Shown here in pieces: positions 16,407 through 24,036 of a stretch of 51,522 nucleotides of DNA (positions are counted from its first letter, which is position 1; each line of letters begins with the position of its first letter). Below the pieces are notes generated by a model. It ran no database searches and had not been told where the DNA came from. It was given only the letters and a program-made list of their open reading frames with translations. Made by a program: the position numbers and the translations under genes. This stretch comes from Cyanobacteria bacterium M_surface_10_m2_119 (GTDB taxonomy: Bacteria; Cyanobacteriota; Cyanobacteriia; PCC-6307; Cyanobiaceae), in the NCBI GenBank assembly GCA_016882525.1, contig VGPU01000011.1, positions 1 through 51,522 on the forward strand, in the 5' to 3' direction.

Positions 16407-16495
16407 TGGATTTGGGGCGAATGGAGCGTCCGTGGGAGGAAGGGAGCGAGAAAGGAACCGGGGCGGTCAGGTCGACTGCGAGGAGTGCCGTCGAA

Positions 16496-16560
16496 CTGAG
16501 ACCGGGAACTCAAGAAAGCTGAGACCGGGACAGTTGAACTGGCAAATATTACGACCGGGA
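16496..16560. repeat. Three spaced copies of a GACCGGGA motif in an intergenic region
   Basis: In the 310-base divergent gap between the EbsA-like and SDR genes, CTGAGACCGGGA occurs at 16496-16507 and 16519-16530, and GACCGGGA again at 16553-16560, on one strand with spacers of about 11 and 22 bases. The spacer AACTGGCAAATATTA is locally AT-rich. No coding support is visible in the rest of 16407-16716. The layout could be a regulator-binding array or the relic of an insertion-sequence end with multiple transposase sites; neither is shown. Confidence 0.6.
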
Positions 16561-16716
16561 GAACAACTCAGGGCCGCCGGTTTACGGGTGGGAGATGTCT
16601 GGCGACCTGTCATTGCAGCTCTGGCACAAAGCCGGGCGATGCCTGAGGTCCCTTCACCTTAGTCGGGCTGGCCAGGGCTGAAAATCACCGGAGCAATCGC
16701 GCGCGAGGCCAGCCGG

Positions 16717-17472
16717 ATGGGGGAGACGAGCAGCGTCGGGGGCCGCCCACCCTGCGTGGCCATCACCGGAGCCAGCGGCAGCCTTGGCCAGGCCCTGCTG
16801 CGGGGCTGGCACAGCCGCGGTGCCCGCCTGATTGGTCTCAGCTGCGGCCCCCGTCAGCTCGACCTGCGGGACGCCGCCGGTCAGCTGCTCCCCCTGCGGG
16901 ATGAGACCTGGTGCGTGGGCGAGGAGGACCGACTCGCGCCCCTGCTCGAGGAGGTGGATGTGCTGGTCCTCAACCATGGGGTGAACGTGCACGGGGACCG
17001 CAGTGCGGCGGCAACCGAGCAATCCCTGGAGGTGAACGCCCTGAGCAGCTGGCGGTTGCTGGAATTGTTCGCCCGGGTGGTGGCCGAGCGACCGGAAGAG
17101 CCCGGACGCCCCAGACCTGAGGTGTGGTTGAACACCTCGGAAGCCGAGATCCAACCGGCCCTGAGTCCCCTGTACGAAATCAGCAAGCGGCTGGCCGGCC
17201 AGCTGCTCAGCCTCAGGGCGCTGGATCTGGCCGATGACCCGAACGGGCCGCGGTTGCGGATCCGCCGCCTCGTGCTGGGCCCCTTCCGCTCGGCCCTCAA
17301 CCCCATCGGGTTGATGGGGGCTGACTTCGTCGCCACTCAGGTGCTGGCCCAGGCCGGGCTGGGGTTCAACCTGATCATCGTCACGCCGAACCCCGTCACC
17401 TATCTGCTCATGCCCCTGGCGAGCTTCGGCCGCTGGCTCTATTTCCGGGCGCTCACGCGAAGCAGCCGTTAA
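16717..17472 (+). CDS. Short-chain dehydrogenase/reductase (SDR) family protein
   Basis: 251 residues from ATG 16717. The N-terminal cofactor motif CVAITGASGSLGQALLRGWH is the TGxxxGxG turn of SDR enzymes, NHGVNVHG takes the place of NNAG, and YEISK is the catalytic Tyr-x-x-x-Lys. The C-terminal part is hydrophobic (LIIVTPNPVTYLLMPLASFG), suggesting membrane association. In some cyanobacteria a similar SDR module is fused to a sterol desaturase-like domain; here it stands alone. Substrate unknown. Confidence 0.75.
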   Translation: MGETSSVGGRPPCVAITGASGSLGQALLRGWHSRGARLIGLSCGPRQLDLRDAAGQLLPLRDETWCVGEEDRLAPLLEEVDVLVLNHGVNVHGDRSAAATEQSLEVNALSSWRLLELFARVVAERPEEPGRPRPEVWLNTSEAEIQPALSPLYEISKRLAGQLLSLRALDLADDPNGPRLRIRRLVLGPFRSALNPIGLMGADFVATQVLAQAGLGFNLIIVTPNPVTYLLMPLASFGRWLYFRALTRSSR

Positions 17473-17510
17473 CCCCTGCCGCCGAGACGAACCGCAACCG
17501 CGACAGACCC

Positions 17511-18422
17511 TCAGAAGTCGCGATCCGTGAGGATTTCGCAGCCATCGCTGGTGACCACGATGGTGTGCTCCCACTGGGCCGAGAGGCTGCCATCCACGGT
17601 CACCACGGTCCAGCGATCCTTCAGGGTGCGGCAGGCCTTGCTGCCTGCATTGAGAATCGGCTCCACCGCCAGGGTCATGCCGGCCCGGAGCTTCATGTTG
17701 GGCAGCTCGCGGGTGCGGTAGTTGAAGACCGAGGGCTCCTCATGCAGGTTGCGGCCGACGCCGTGGCCGGTGTAGTCCTCCACCACCGCATAGCCATGGG
17801 CCTCGACGTGGTCCTGCACGGCGGCGGCGATATCGAACAGGGTGTTGCCGGCCTTGATCTGGGCGAGGCCCTGCATCAGCGATTCCTGGGCGACCCGAGC
17901 CAGCTGCCGGGCCTCCTCAGGGGTCTCCTCACCCACGCAGACGGTGATGCAACTGTCGCCGTGATAGCCGTCGAAATAGGCCCCGGTGTCGATCTTCACC
18001 AGATCACCGGCCTGGATCACGCGCTTGTTGCTCGGAATGCCGTGCACCACCTCGTTGTTGATCGAGGCGCAGATGCTGGCAGGGAAACCGTGATAGCCCT
18101 TGAAACTCGGGGTGGCACCCATCTCGCGGATCCGCTTCTCCGCATGGGCATCGAGATCGCCCGTGGTGAGCCCGGGGGCCACCATGGCCTGGATCTCCCG
18201 CAGCACGGTCGCCACAATGCGGCTGGAGCGGCGCATCACCTCGATCTCGCGCGCACTCTTCACCTCCACGCCCCGGCGGCTCTTCTGAATGCTCGGGCCG
18301 GTCTGCACCAGGGGCCTGGCCCGGTTGCCCCCCTCGCCCATCAACCCTGCCGCCTTCTCCCTGGCGGGAGCACCGGCAAGGTTGCCCTTGGTGCTGGCCA
18401 GCAGATCGGCGAAGAGATTCAT
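17511..18422 (-). CDS. map: Methionine aminopeptidase, type I
   Basis: 303 residues from ATG 18422. MetAP removes the N-terminal Met from new proteins using a dinuclear metal site. The ligands are all visible: the two aspartates in [16 protein letters not shown], the histidine in [15 protein letters not shown], and glutamates in LAVEPI and AQWEHTIVV. The substrate-side [19 protein letters not shown] is also typical. About 50 residues precede the catalytic domain ([20 protein letters not shown] and on); they lack zinc-finger cysteines. This is one of several map copies usual in cyanobacteria. Confidence 0.95.
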   Translation of the reverse strand: MNLFADLLASTKGNLAGAPAREKAAGLMGEGGNRARPLVQTGPSIQKSRRGVEVKSAREIEVMRRSSRIVATVLREIQAMVAPGLTTGDLDAHAEKRIREMGATPSFKGYHGFPASICASINNEVVHGIPSNKRVIQAGDLVKIDTGAYFDGYHGDSCITVCVGEETPEEARQLARVAQESLMQGLAQIKAGNTLFDIAAAVQDHVEAHGYAVVEDYTGHGVGRNLHEEPSVFNYRTRELPNMKLRAGMTLAVEPILNAGSKACRTLKDRWTVVTVDGSLSAQWEHTIVVTSDGCEILTDRDF

Positions 18423-18522
18423 GGGGAGGGCAGAAAGGAGGTGGTGGGAGGCGTGTGGGCGCTCCAACGGCGCTGGAAACAAGCTATCAACGACTCCAGG
18501 ATCACCGTGCTGCCCCGCTGCC

Positions 18523-18816
18523 GTGAAAACCCTGTTCCTGCGCCGCTGGCATGCGGGCCTGGCTCCAGTGGTGCTGCTGCCCCTGGCGGTGACCGTGAGC
18601 ACAGGCATGGCCTACCGGCTGCTGCGTGACTGGGGCGGCCTGGGCCGCGACCAGGCCCACGTGCTGATGGTGCTGCACGAGGGAGAGTGGCTGAATCGCT
18701 GGTTCGGCAGCTCGGGCGAAACGGTCTACGTGCTGCTCAACGGCCTGGGGCCTCTGTGGATGCTGGTGAGCGGAGGAGCGATGGCCCTGAACCGGCTGCG
18801 CCGGGGAGGGGGGTGA
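18523..18816 (+). CDS. PepSY-type small membrane protein
   Basis: 97 residues from GTG 18523. An N-terminal Arg/His stretch precedes a membrane helix ([20 protein letters not shown]), then a soluble loop with [20 protein letters not shown], and a second helix ([20 protein letters not shown]). This two-helix arrangement with a central HEGEW motif is the small PepSY-domain membrane protein seen in picocyanobacteria. Function unknown; related PepSY membrane proteins are linked to metal or redox processes at the membrane. It is divergent from map (about 100 bases between starts) and precedes rplS by 110 bases. Confidence 0.7.
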   Translation: MKTLFLRRWHAGLAPVVLLPLAVTVSTGMAYRLLRDWGGLGRDQAHVLMVLHEGEWLNRWFGSSGETVYVLLNGLGPLWMLVSGGAMALNRLRRGGG

Positions 18817-18926
18817 CCCCCCAGCCGGTACAGTGGCGGTTTGGTCGGACATGGCGACGTCGCCCAACGCGAGCGGCACGCCGACCCGATCCGACCCTGA
18901 CCGACCCGAGCCAGCCAGAGACGTCG

Positions 18927-19403
18927 ATGACCACTGAAGAAACCGTAGAGGCAACCGCAGCGGAGACACCCGTGGCCGAGGCAGCTGAGGCTCAGGACGC
19001 TGCGGCCGTAGCCGCCCCTGCGACGTCGGCGCCCACCACCGGCAAGCTCTGTGCTGCCGACCTGATTCGGGCATTTGAGGCTGAACAGCTCAAGAGCGAT
19101 CTTCCGGAGATCTATGTGGGCGACACCGTCAAGGTGGGCGTTCGCATCCGTGAAGGCAACAAGGAGCGGGTGCAGCCCTACGAGGGCGTGGTGATCGCCA
19201 AGCGCCACGGCGGCCTGAACGAGACCATCACCGTTCGCCGGATTTTCCAGGGTGTCGGCGTGGAGCGGGTCTTCATGCTGCACAGCCCTCAGGTTGCTTC
19301 CGTGAAGGTGGAGCGACGCGGTAAGGTGCGTCGAGCGAAGCTTTTCTATCTGCGCGATCGGGTGGGTAAAGCCACTCGCGTCAAGCAGCGCTTCGACCGC
19401 TGA
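18927..19403 (+). CDS. rplS: 50S ribosomal protein L19
   Basis: 158 residues from ATG 18927. The conserved L19 domain starts at about residue 38: [80 protein letters not shown], and the basic end [20 protein letters not shown]. It sits at the interface of the ribosomal subunits. A 37-residue acidic Ala/Glu/Thr-rich extension precedes the domain; bacterial L19 is normally about 115-125 residues. Just after the stop, GGAT-ATTCCC and GGGAAT-ATCC (19404-19428) can form a hairpin without a T run. Confidence 0.96.
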   Translation: MTTEETVEATAAETPVAEAAEAQDAAAVAAPATSAPTTGKLCAADLIRAFEAEQLKSDLPEIYVGDTVKVGVRIREGNKERVQPYEGVVIAKRHGGLNETITVRRIFQGVGVERVFMLHSPQVASVKVERRGKVRRAKLFYLRDRVGKATRVKQRFDR

Positions 19404-19459
19404 GGATCATTCCCACCGGGAATCCATCCTCACCACCTCCAATCGGGGACATCGGCCCT

Positions 19460-19532
19460 GCGCCGTTAGTTCAGTTGGTAGAACGCAGGTCTCCAAAACC
19501 TGATGTCGGGGGTTCAAGTCCTCCACGGCGCG
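19460..19532 (+). tRNA. trnW: tRNA-Trp (anticodon CCA)
   Basis: A complete cloverleaf can be drawn: acceptor GCGCCGT with ACGGCGC, D arm GTTC..GAAC, anticodon stem CAGGT with ACCTG around loop CTCCAAA (anticodon CCA), and T arm with GGTTCAAGTCC. The discriminator base is G, as expected for Trp. The 3' CCA is not encoded. Confidence 0.96.
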
Positions 19533-19639
19533 TTCGATGTCCCCACCAACCAGTGGCTCACCAGTTGTATGCCGGTGATTTTCACGTCAGTTGAAAGGCC
19601 ATTGGTTTTTGTCTGCCCCGCAGTTTCCTTTTCCCAAAC

Positions 19640-19828
19640 ATGGAGTTGGATCTTCAGCCCGGAGATGTGGTCAAGGTGCTCGAATCAGCAGCCCTCGGCT
19701 GGGTTCGTGCCCGGGTGATTCGGGTCAAATCAGGTGGCCGCGTGGTTGTTCAGAGCGATCAGGGCCGTGAATTCACAGCCCGTGGCAACCAGGTTCGCCT
19801 GATCGAGCCTGCCGGGTTCCGTCCCTGA
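19640..19828 (+). CDS. Hyperconserved 62-residue protein of picocyanobacteria (Hcp)
   Basis: A 62-residue basic protein starting MELDLQPGDVVKVLESAALG and containing RVVVQSDQGREFTARGNQVR near the end. Length and sequence match my memory of the hyperconserved protein reported in Prochlorococcus and marine Synechococcus, whose amino acid sequence is nearly invariant between species. The predicted fold is a small beta-barrel (alternating hydrophobic residues, Gly turns), SH3- or KOW-like, which would suit RNA or ribosome binding. Context supports a translation role: it is flanked by tRNA-Trp and tRNA-Asp, with rplS and gltX beyond. Function is unknown. Start ATG 19640; terminator after it. Confidence 0.85.
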   Translation: MELDLQPGDVVKVLESAALGWVRARVIRVKSGGRVVVQSDQGREFTARGNQVRLIEPAGFRP

Positions 19829-19895
19829 CGTTCGATCCCCCTTTCGGAAGAGCAGAACGCAGGCTTGCGGCCTGCCTTGGCTGCCGATTCTTGAG

Positions 19896-19921
19896 GCTCA
19901 CCCCAATGGGTGGGCTTTTTT
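19896..19921 (+). terminator. Rho-independent terminator after hcp
   Basis: GCTCACCC and GGGTGGGC pair around a CAAT loop (8 pairs with one T-G wobble), followed by six Ts. It lies 67 bases after the hcp stop. The rest of 19829-20131 shows no gene or other clear element. Confidence 0.88.
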
Positions 19922-20131
19922 GATGGGCGCTGCCCCCCGTGAGCCATGGGGAGACCCGCGTCGGAGGGCGGCAGTTGACGAAGGGGGGGGCCAGCACGGA
20001 TACTTTCTTGGTCGCGCTCGCGACAAATGGCTGCCGCCCGAGGGCAGGAGCCAAGAATTCAAAGCTCTGCAGGTTTGCCGTCTCCGACTGGCAATCTTCA
20101 CCAGTTGTTTTGAATCATCAGGCACAAGCCT

Positions 20132-20205
20132 GGGACTGTAGTTCAATCGGTTAGAGCACCGCCCTGTCACGGCGGAAGTTGCGGGTTCGAGCCCCGTCAG
20201 TCCCG
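20132..20205 (+). tRNA. trnD: tRNA-Asp (anticodon GTC)
   Basis: The cloverleaf is complete: acceptor GGGACTG with CAGTCCC, D arm GTTC..GAGC, anticodon stem CCGCC with GGCGG around loop CTGTCAC (anticodon GTC), T arm GCGGG-TTCGAGC-CCCGT, discriminator G. The 3' CCA is not encoded. It ends 24 bases before the gltX start, so the two may share a transcript. Confidence 0.96.
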
Positions 20206-20229
20206 TTTTCAACTTCAGGAGATCCTGCA

Positions 20230-21729
20230 GTGGTTGCTGAGGTCAGTGGCGCACGTCCAGTTCGTGTGCGCCTGGCCCCCAGCCCGACGGGGACACTCCA
20301 CATCGGCACCGCCCGCACGGCGGTGTTCAACTGGCTGTTCGCCCGGCACAACAACGGCCAATTCCTGCTGCGCGTCGAAGACACCGACAAGGAGCGCAGC
20401 AAGCCCGAATACACCGCCAACATTCTCGAAGGGCTCCAGTGGCTCGGTCTGGAATGGGACGGCGTCCCCGTGATCCAGAGCGAGCGGGTGGCCCTGCACC
20501 GCGCGGCCATCCAGCAACTGCTCGATTCCGGCCACGCCTACCGCTGCTATGCCAGCGAGGCCGAGCTCACCGCCATGCGCGAGCAGCAGGCCGCCAGCAA
20601 ACGAGCTCCGCGCTACGACAACCGCCACCGCGACCTCAGCCCCGATCGGGAGCAGGCATTCATCGCCGAGGGCCGCGAAGCGGTGATCCGCTTCCGCATC
20701 GACGACGGCCGCACCATCACCTGGACCGACCTGGTGCGCGGCACGATGCGCTGGAGCGGCGGCGATCTGGGCGGCGACATGGTGATCGCGCGACGCGCCC
20801 CGGCCGATCAGATCGGCGATCCCCTCTACAACCTGGTGGTCGTGGTCGACGACGCGGCCATGGCGATCAGCCACGTGATCCGCGGTGAAGACCACATCGC
20901 CAACACCGCCAAGCAGCTGTTGCTCTACGAGGCCCTCGGCGCCGAACCGCCGGTCTTCGCCCATACGCCGCTCATCCTCAACAAGGACGGCAAGAAACTC
21001 TCCAAGCGCGACGGCGTCACGTCGATCAGCGACTTCCGGGCGATGGGCTACACAGCCCCGGCCCTGGCCAACTACATGACCCTGCTGGGCTGGTCGCCCC
21101 CGGAGGGCATGGGCGAGCGTTTTTCCCTGGATGAGGCGGCCGCCGTCTTCGGGTTTGAGCGGGTGAACAAGGCCGGTGCCCGCTTCGACTGGGACAAGCT
21201 CAACTGGCTCAATGGCCAGGTGCTGCGCGAGCAGGGGGCCGAGAGCCTGCGCGAGCAGCTGCTGCCCCTGTGGGCCGCGCAGGGCTGGGCGGTGACCGCC
21301 CAGCCGGCCGGGACAACCGTGAGCAATCCGGTGCATGCCGATCCGGCCTGGCAGCTGGAGCTGATCGCGCTGCTGGCCCCCTCGCTCACCCTGCTGGCTG
21401 AAGGCGTGGAGCAGGCCACCCCCTTCTTCACCACACCGGCCCTCAATGAGGCGGCCCAGACCCAGCTGGCGGCCGAGGGCGCCAGGCCTGCCCTGGCGGC
21501 CCTGGCGGCGGCCCTGGAGGCCCGCGATCCGGACACTCCCCTCGATGGCGATCAGGCCCAGGCCCTGTTGGGAGAGGTCGCCAGCGGTGCCGGCGTGAAG
21601 AAGGGCGTGATCATGAAGAGCCTGCGCGCCGCCCTGCTGGGCAGCCTGCAGGGCCCGGACCTACTCAGCACCTGGCTGCTGCTGATGCGCAGCGGCGAGG
21701 CTCTGCCGCGCATCCAGGCCTGCCTCTGA
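20230..21729 (+). CDS. gltX: Glutamyl-tRNA synthetase
   Basis: 499 residues from GTG 20230, with AGGAG about 10 bases upstream deciding the start. A class I synthetase: the HIGH motif is in [20 protein letters not shown], and the KMSKS equivalent is [10 protein letters not shown]. Other GluRS features are [17 protein letters not shown] and [20 protein letters not shown]. It charges tRNA-Glu for translation and, in cyanobacteria, for tetrapyrrole (chlorophyll) synthesis, and charges tRNA-Gln with Glu for later amidation. Its 3' end overlaps the convergent antiporter gene by 69 bases. Confidence 0.97.
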   Translation: MVAEVSGARPVRVRLAPSPTGTLHIGTARTAVFNWLFARHNNGQFLLRVEDTDKERSKPEYTANILEGLQWLGLEWDGVPVIQSERVALHRAAIQQLLDSGHAYRCYASEAELTAMREQQAASKRAPRYDNRHRDLSPDREQAFIAEGREAVIRFRIDDGRTITWTDLVRGTMRWSGGDLGGDMVIARRAPADQIGDPLYNLVVVVDDAAMAISHVIRGEDHIANTAKQLLLYEALGAEPPVFAHTPLILNKDGKKLSKRDGVTSISDFRAMGYTAPALANYMTLLGWSPPEGMGERFSLDEAAAVFGFERVNKAGARFDWDKLNWLNGQVLREQGAESLREQLLPLWAAQGWAVTAQPAGTTVSNPVHADPAWQLELIALLAPSLTLLAEGVEQATPFFTTPALNEAAQTQLAAEGARPALAALAAALEARDPDTPLDGDQAQALLGEVASGAGVKKGVIMKSLRAALLGSLQGPDLLSTWLLLMRSGEALPRIQACL

Positions 21730-22947
21730 GGATGATGTCGCCGGGGCGTCGGACTCCGGCTCCACCAGGCCAAGCCCGCGCGCGAGCGGTCCGGCACTGA
21801 GACCCTGCAGGCCCACGGTGAGCAGGATCGTGAGAAAGACCAGGCCCTGCAGTCGACCGGCCCCCAGCACACCGGCCTGCTCAAGGCGGATGGCGAACAG
21901 GCTGGCCACGGCGGCGGTGACCACGCCGCGAGGGGCCACCCAGGCCAGCACGACCCGCTGAGGCAGGCTGAACCCCATGCCCCAGGTCGCCAGGCCCACC
22001 TCCAGCGGCCGCTGCAGCAGCATCATCGCCAGCACGCAGGCCACGCCGCCCCAGCCCAGGGGACTGAGCTGGGCAAAGCTCACGTCCGCCGCGAGCAGGG
22101 GGAACAGCATCGTGATGGCCAGCTGGGCCAACTGACGGATCAACGCATCGAGTTCAGCCGCATCGGTGTCCGGGCGGCGGCCGACCACGACCCCGGCCGC
22201 CACCGCCGCCGGCAGGGCGGATTCGGGGAGCAACTGCTCCGCACTGGTGGTCATGAGGAACAGGCTGCCCAGGGTGAGCTGGAGCCTTAGGGCAGAGTTC
22301 GGCGCAGCCGGAATCCGCCGCAGGGCTTCCGCGAGGAGCCAGCCGCAGCCGGCACCGATCGCCACCCCACCCCCCAGCCGCACCAAGAGCCCCGTGGCCA
22401 GCTCCCGCCAGCCCTGCAGATCCCCGAGGGCCAGCTCCAGCAGCAACAGGGCCAGCACCGCGCCGATCGGCTCCAGCACCAACCCTTCCCCCTCCAGCAC
22501 CTGGCCCAGGGGGGGCGCCAGACGGATCTGACGCACCAGGGGGTTGACCACCGTGGGGCCGGTGGCCAGCACGATGGCGCTGAAGACCGTGGCCAGGGGC
22601 CACTTGAGGCCTGCCAGGCCGTGGGCCAGCACCATCCCTCCGAGCAGTGCGAGCACCAGCCGCACGGCAGCGATCCGCAGCACCGCCTGGCGGGTGCCAT
22701 CGGCCGGGAGGCGCAGGTTGAGGCCGCCATCGAAGAGCACCAGGCTCACCAGCAGGCCGGTGATCGTGCCCAGGCCATTGCCCAGATCAAGAGGTTCCAC
22801 CAGGCCGAAGCCGGCACGGCCGATCAGCAGGCCGGCGCTCAGCAGCAGCACCACTCCTGGCAGGCCCGTGAGCCAGGCCAGGGCCTGGGCCACGGCCCCC
22901 GAAAACACCGTGATGCCCCAGAGCAGCCCCAGCCGCTCAGCGGTCAT
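21661..22947 (-). CDS. Monovalent cation:proton antiporter (CPA1-type)
   Basis: 428 residues with about 12 membrane helices. Patterns: an N-terminal helix ending [38 protein letters not shown], the CPA1 ion-binding region [20 protein letters not shown], then [20 protein letters not shown] and [20 protein letters not shown]. The ATGPT and APRG motifs match bacterial NhaP-type Na+ or K+/H+ antiporters. The C-terminal ~30 residues are a short hydrophilic tail overlapping gltX. Its start overlaps the 81-residue upstream gene by 4 bases (ATGA), indicating translational coupling. Ion specificity is not readable. Confidence 0.85.
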   Translation of the reverse strand: MTAERLGLLWGITVFSGAVAQALAWLTGLPGVVLLLSAGLLIGRAGFGLVEPLDLGNGLGTITGLLVSLVLFDGGLNLRLPADGTRQAVLRIAAVRLVLALLGGMVLAHGLAGLKWPLATVFSAIVLATGPTVVNPLVRQIRLAPPLGQVLEGEGLVLEPIGAVLALLLLELALGDLQGWRELATGLLVRLGGGVAIGAGCGWLLAEALRRIPAAPNSALRLQLTLGSLFLMTTSAEQLLPESALPAAVAAGVVVGRRPDTDAAELDALIRQLAQLAITMLFPLLAADVSFAQLSPLGWGGVACVLAMMLLQRPLEVGLATWGMGFSLPQRVVLAWVAPRGVVTAAVASLFAIRLEQAGVLGAGRLQGLVFLTILLTVGLQGLSAGPLARGLGLVEPESDAPATSSSEAGLDARQSLAAAHQQQPGAE

Positions 22948-23189
22948 TCATCGTCGATGGCGTTGAACTTGGGCTCCACGCGGATGGCGATCAGGGCACT
23001 GGGGCGCAGCACCAGGTATTCCCCCTCCAGGTCGCTGATCGGCACATTCACCAGAGAATCCGGCGCGGAGCTGGTGAGCACACCGCCGTACCACTGCTGG
23101 AAGGCATCCAGGGTGGGGAACATCACGGTTTCGGTCTGCCCGCCGCTCATGTGCAGGTGAACGGCGTAGCGCCGTGGAACGCGTGACAT
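22944..23189 (-). CDS. Conserved hypothetical protein, 81 residues
   Basis: A small soluble protein beginning MSRVPRRYAVHLHMSGGQTE, with FPTLDAFQQWYGGVL in the middle and YLVLRPSALIAIRVEPKFNA near an acidic C-terminus. It reads as an alpha/beta mini-fold; no motif identifies an activity. The 4-base overlap with the antiporter and a 32-base gap from the DUF1643 gene place it inside one minus-strand operon. It has the look of a picocyanobacterial core hypothetical, but I cannot name a family. Confidence 0.72.
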   Translation of the reverse strand: MSRVPRRYAVHLHMSGGQTETVMFPTLDAFQQWYGGVLTSSAPDSLVNVPISDLEGEYLVLRPSALIAIRVEPKFNAIDDE

Positions 23190-23221
23190 GGCGGAACGAC
23201 GACAGCGGAGCGGGTGCGCCC

Positions 23222-23755
23222 TCAGGATGCCCCAGAGGGACCGGATTGTGCCAGCACTGGTTGGAGCTGGAGCGTGCCAGGCAAATAGAGGGGATGGCGG
23301 GGCTGGCCGCTGGCGGTGGTGCCGAGCTGCAGGCAGATCCGACCGGCCAGCAGGGCCCGCAGCTCCTGATCGCGCCCCTGCCGGGCACCCTGGTTGCCCC
23401 AGCCGAGCCAGAGGGGTGCCTCGGGCTGGGCCGCCAGCCGCCGGAGGATCCAGGCGTCGGTCTCGGCCCCCACCGGATCAACCGCCCGGGAGAGCAGGGC
23501 AGGGCTGGGGCTGATGCGGGCAAACAGGTTGAGCACCTCCAGGCCGCCATAGCCCCAGCAGCGGGCAAAGCCCACCAGTCGCCGCAGGGTGGCGTCGTCG
23601 CGGCCGCCATCCGCCCGCGAGGGGTTGAGGCCGATGAACAGCAGCCGGGGCCCCTCGGGCGCCCAGACCCGCTCCAGCCACCAGCGGTAGTGGCCGCAGG
23701 CGCTGAAGGCGGCAGCGCCCTGCGGCTCCATCGCCCCGACCCACTGCTCCATCAC
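23222..23755 (-). CDS. DUF1643 domain protein
   Basis: 177 residues, soluble. The DUF1643 signature is visible: SACGHYRWWLERVWAPEGPR, LLFIGLNPSRADGGRDDATL, RRLVGFARCWGYGGLEVLNL, and PLWLGWGNQG further on. The GLNPSxAD...DDxTxRR pattern is the core of the family, whose function is unknown and which often appears in phage and accessory regions as well as chromosomes. An internal ATG (MEPQGAAAF) is an alternative start. First gene of the operon leading to the 81-residue protein and the antiporter. The 281 bases up to polA show no supported gene. Confidence 0.85.
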   Translation of the reverse strand: MMEQWVGAMEPQGAAAFSACGHYRWWLERVWAPEGPRLLFIGLNPSRADGGRDDATLRRLVGFARCWGYGGLEVLNLFARISPSPALLSRAVDPVGAETDAWILRRLAAQPEAPLWLGWGNQGARQGRDQELRALLAGRICLQLGTTASGQPRHPLYLPGTLQLQPVLAQSGPSGAS

Positions 23756-24036
23756 GCCCAGCCTGGCCGCGACCAGCCTGGCCGTAATCCGTGAGCAGCG
23801 CCGCAGCCCTGGTCGCCAGCCACCCCGGCGGTGACGTGTGGCCGTTTGGATCAGCGGTTTGGATCAGCGGTTTGGCTCCCTGGCCCGGGGCAGCCGGGAT
23901 GCCTGTTCCGCCGTGGACCTGCCGGCCCTCAGCCAGGAGCGCTGGCGGCAGCTGTGGGCGGGCCATCGGCCGCGACGCCCTGCACCTGGATCAACCCTGA
24001 GCTCTGGCAGGCTGAGCGCCACGCCCCCTGAGCGCC

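Noticed and set aside
16432-16662. A 76-codon plus-strand frame in the EbsA-like/SDR gap
   Set aside because: It runs through the direct repeats, is Arg-rich and shows no homology pattern or ribosome binding site.
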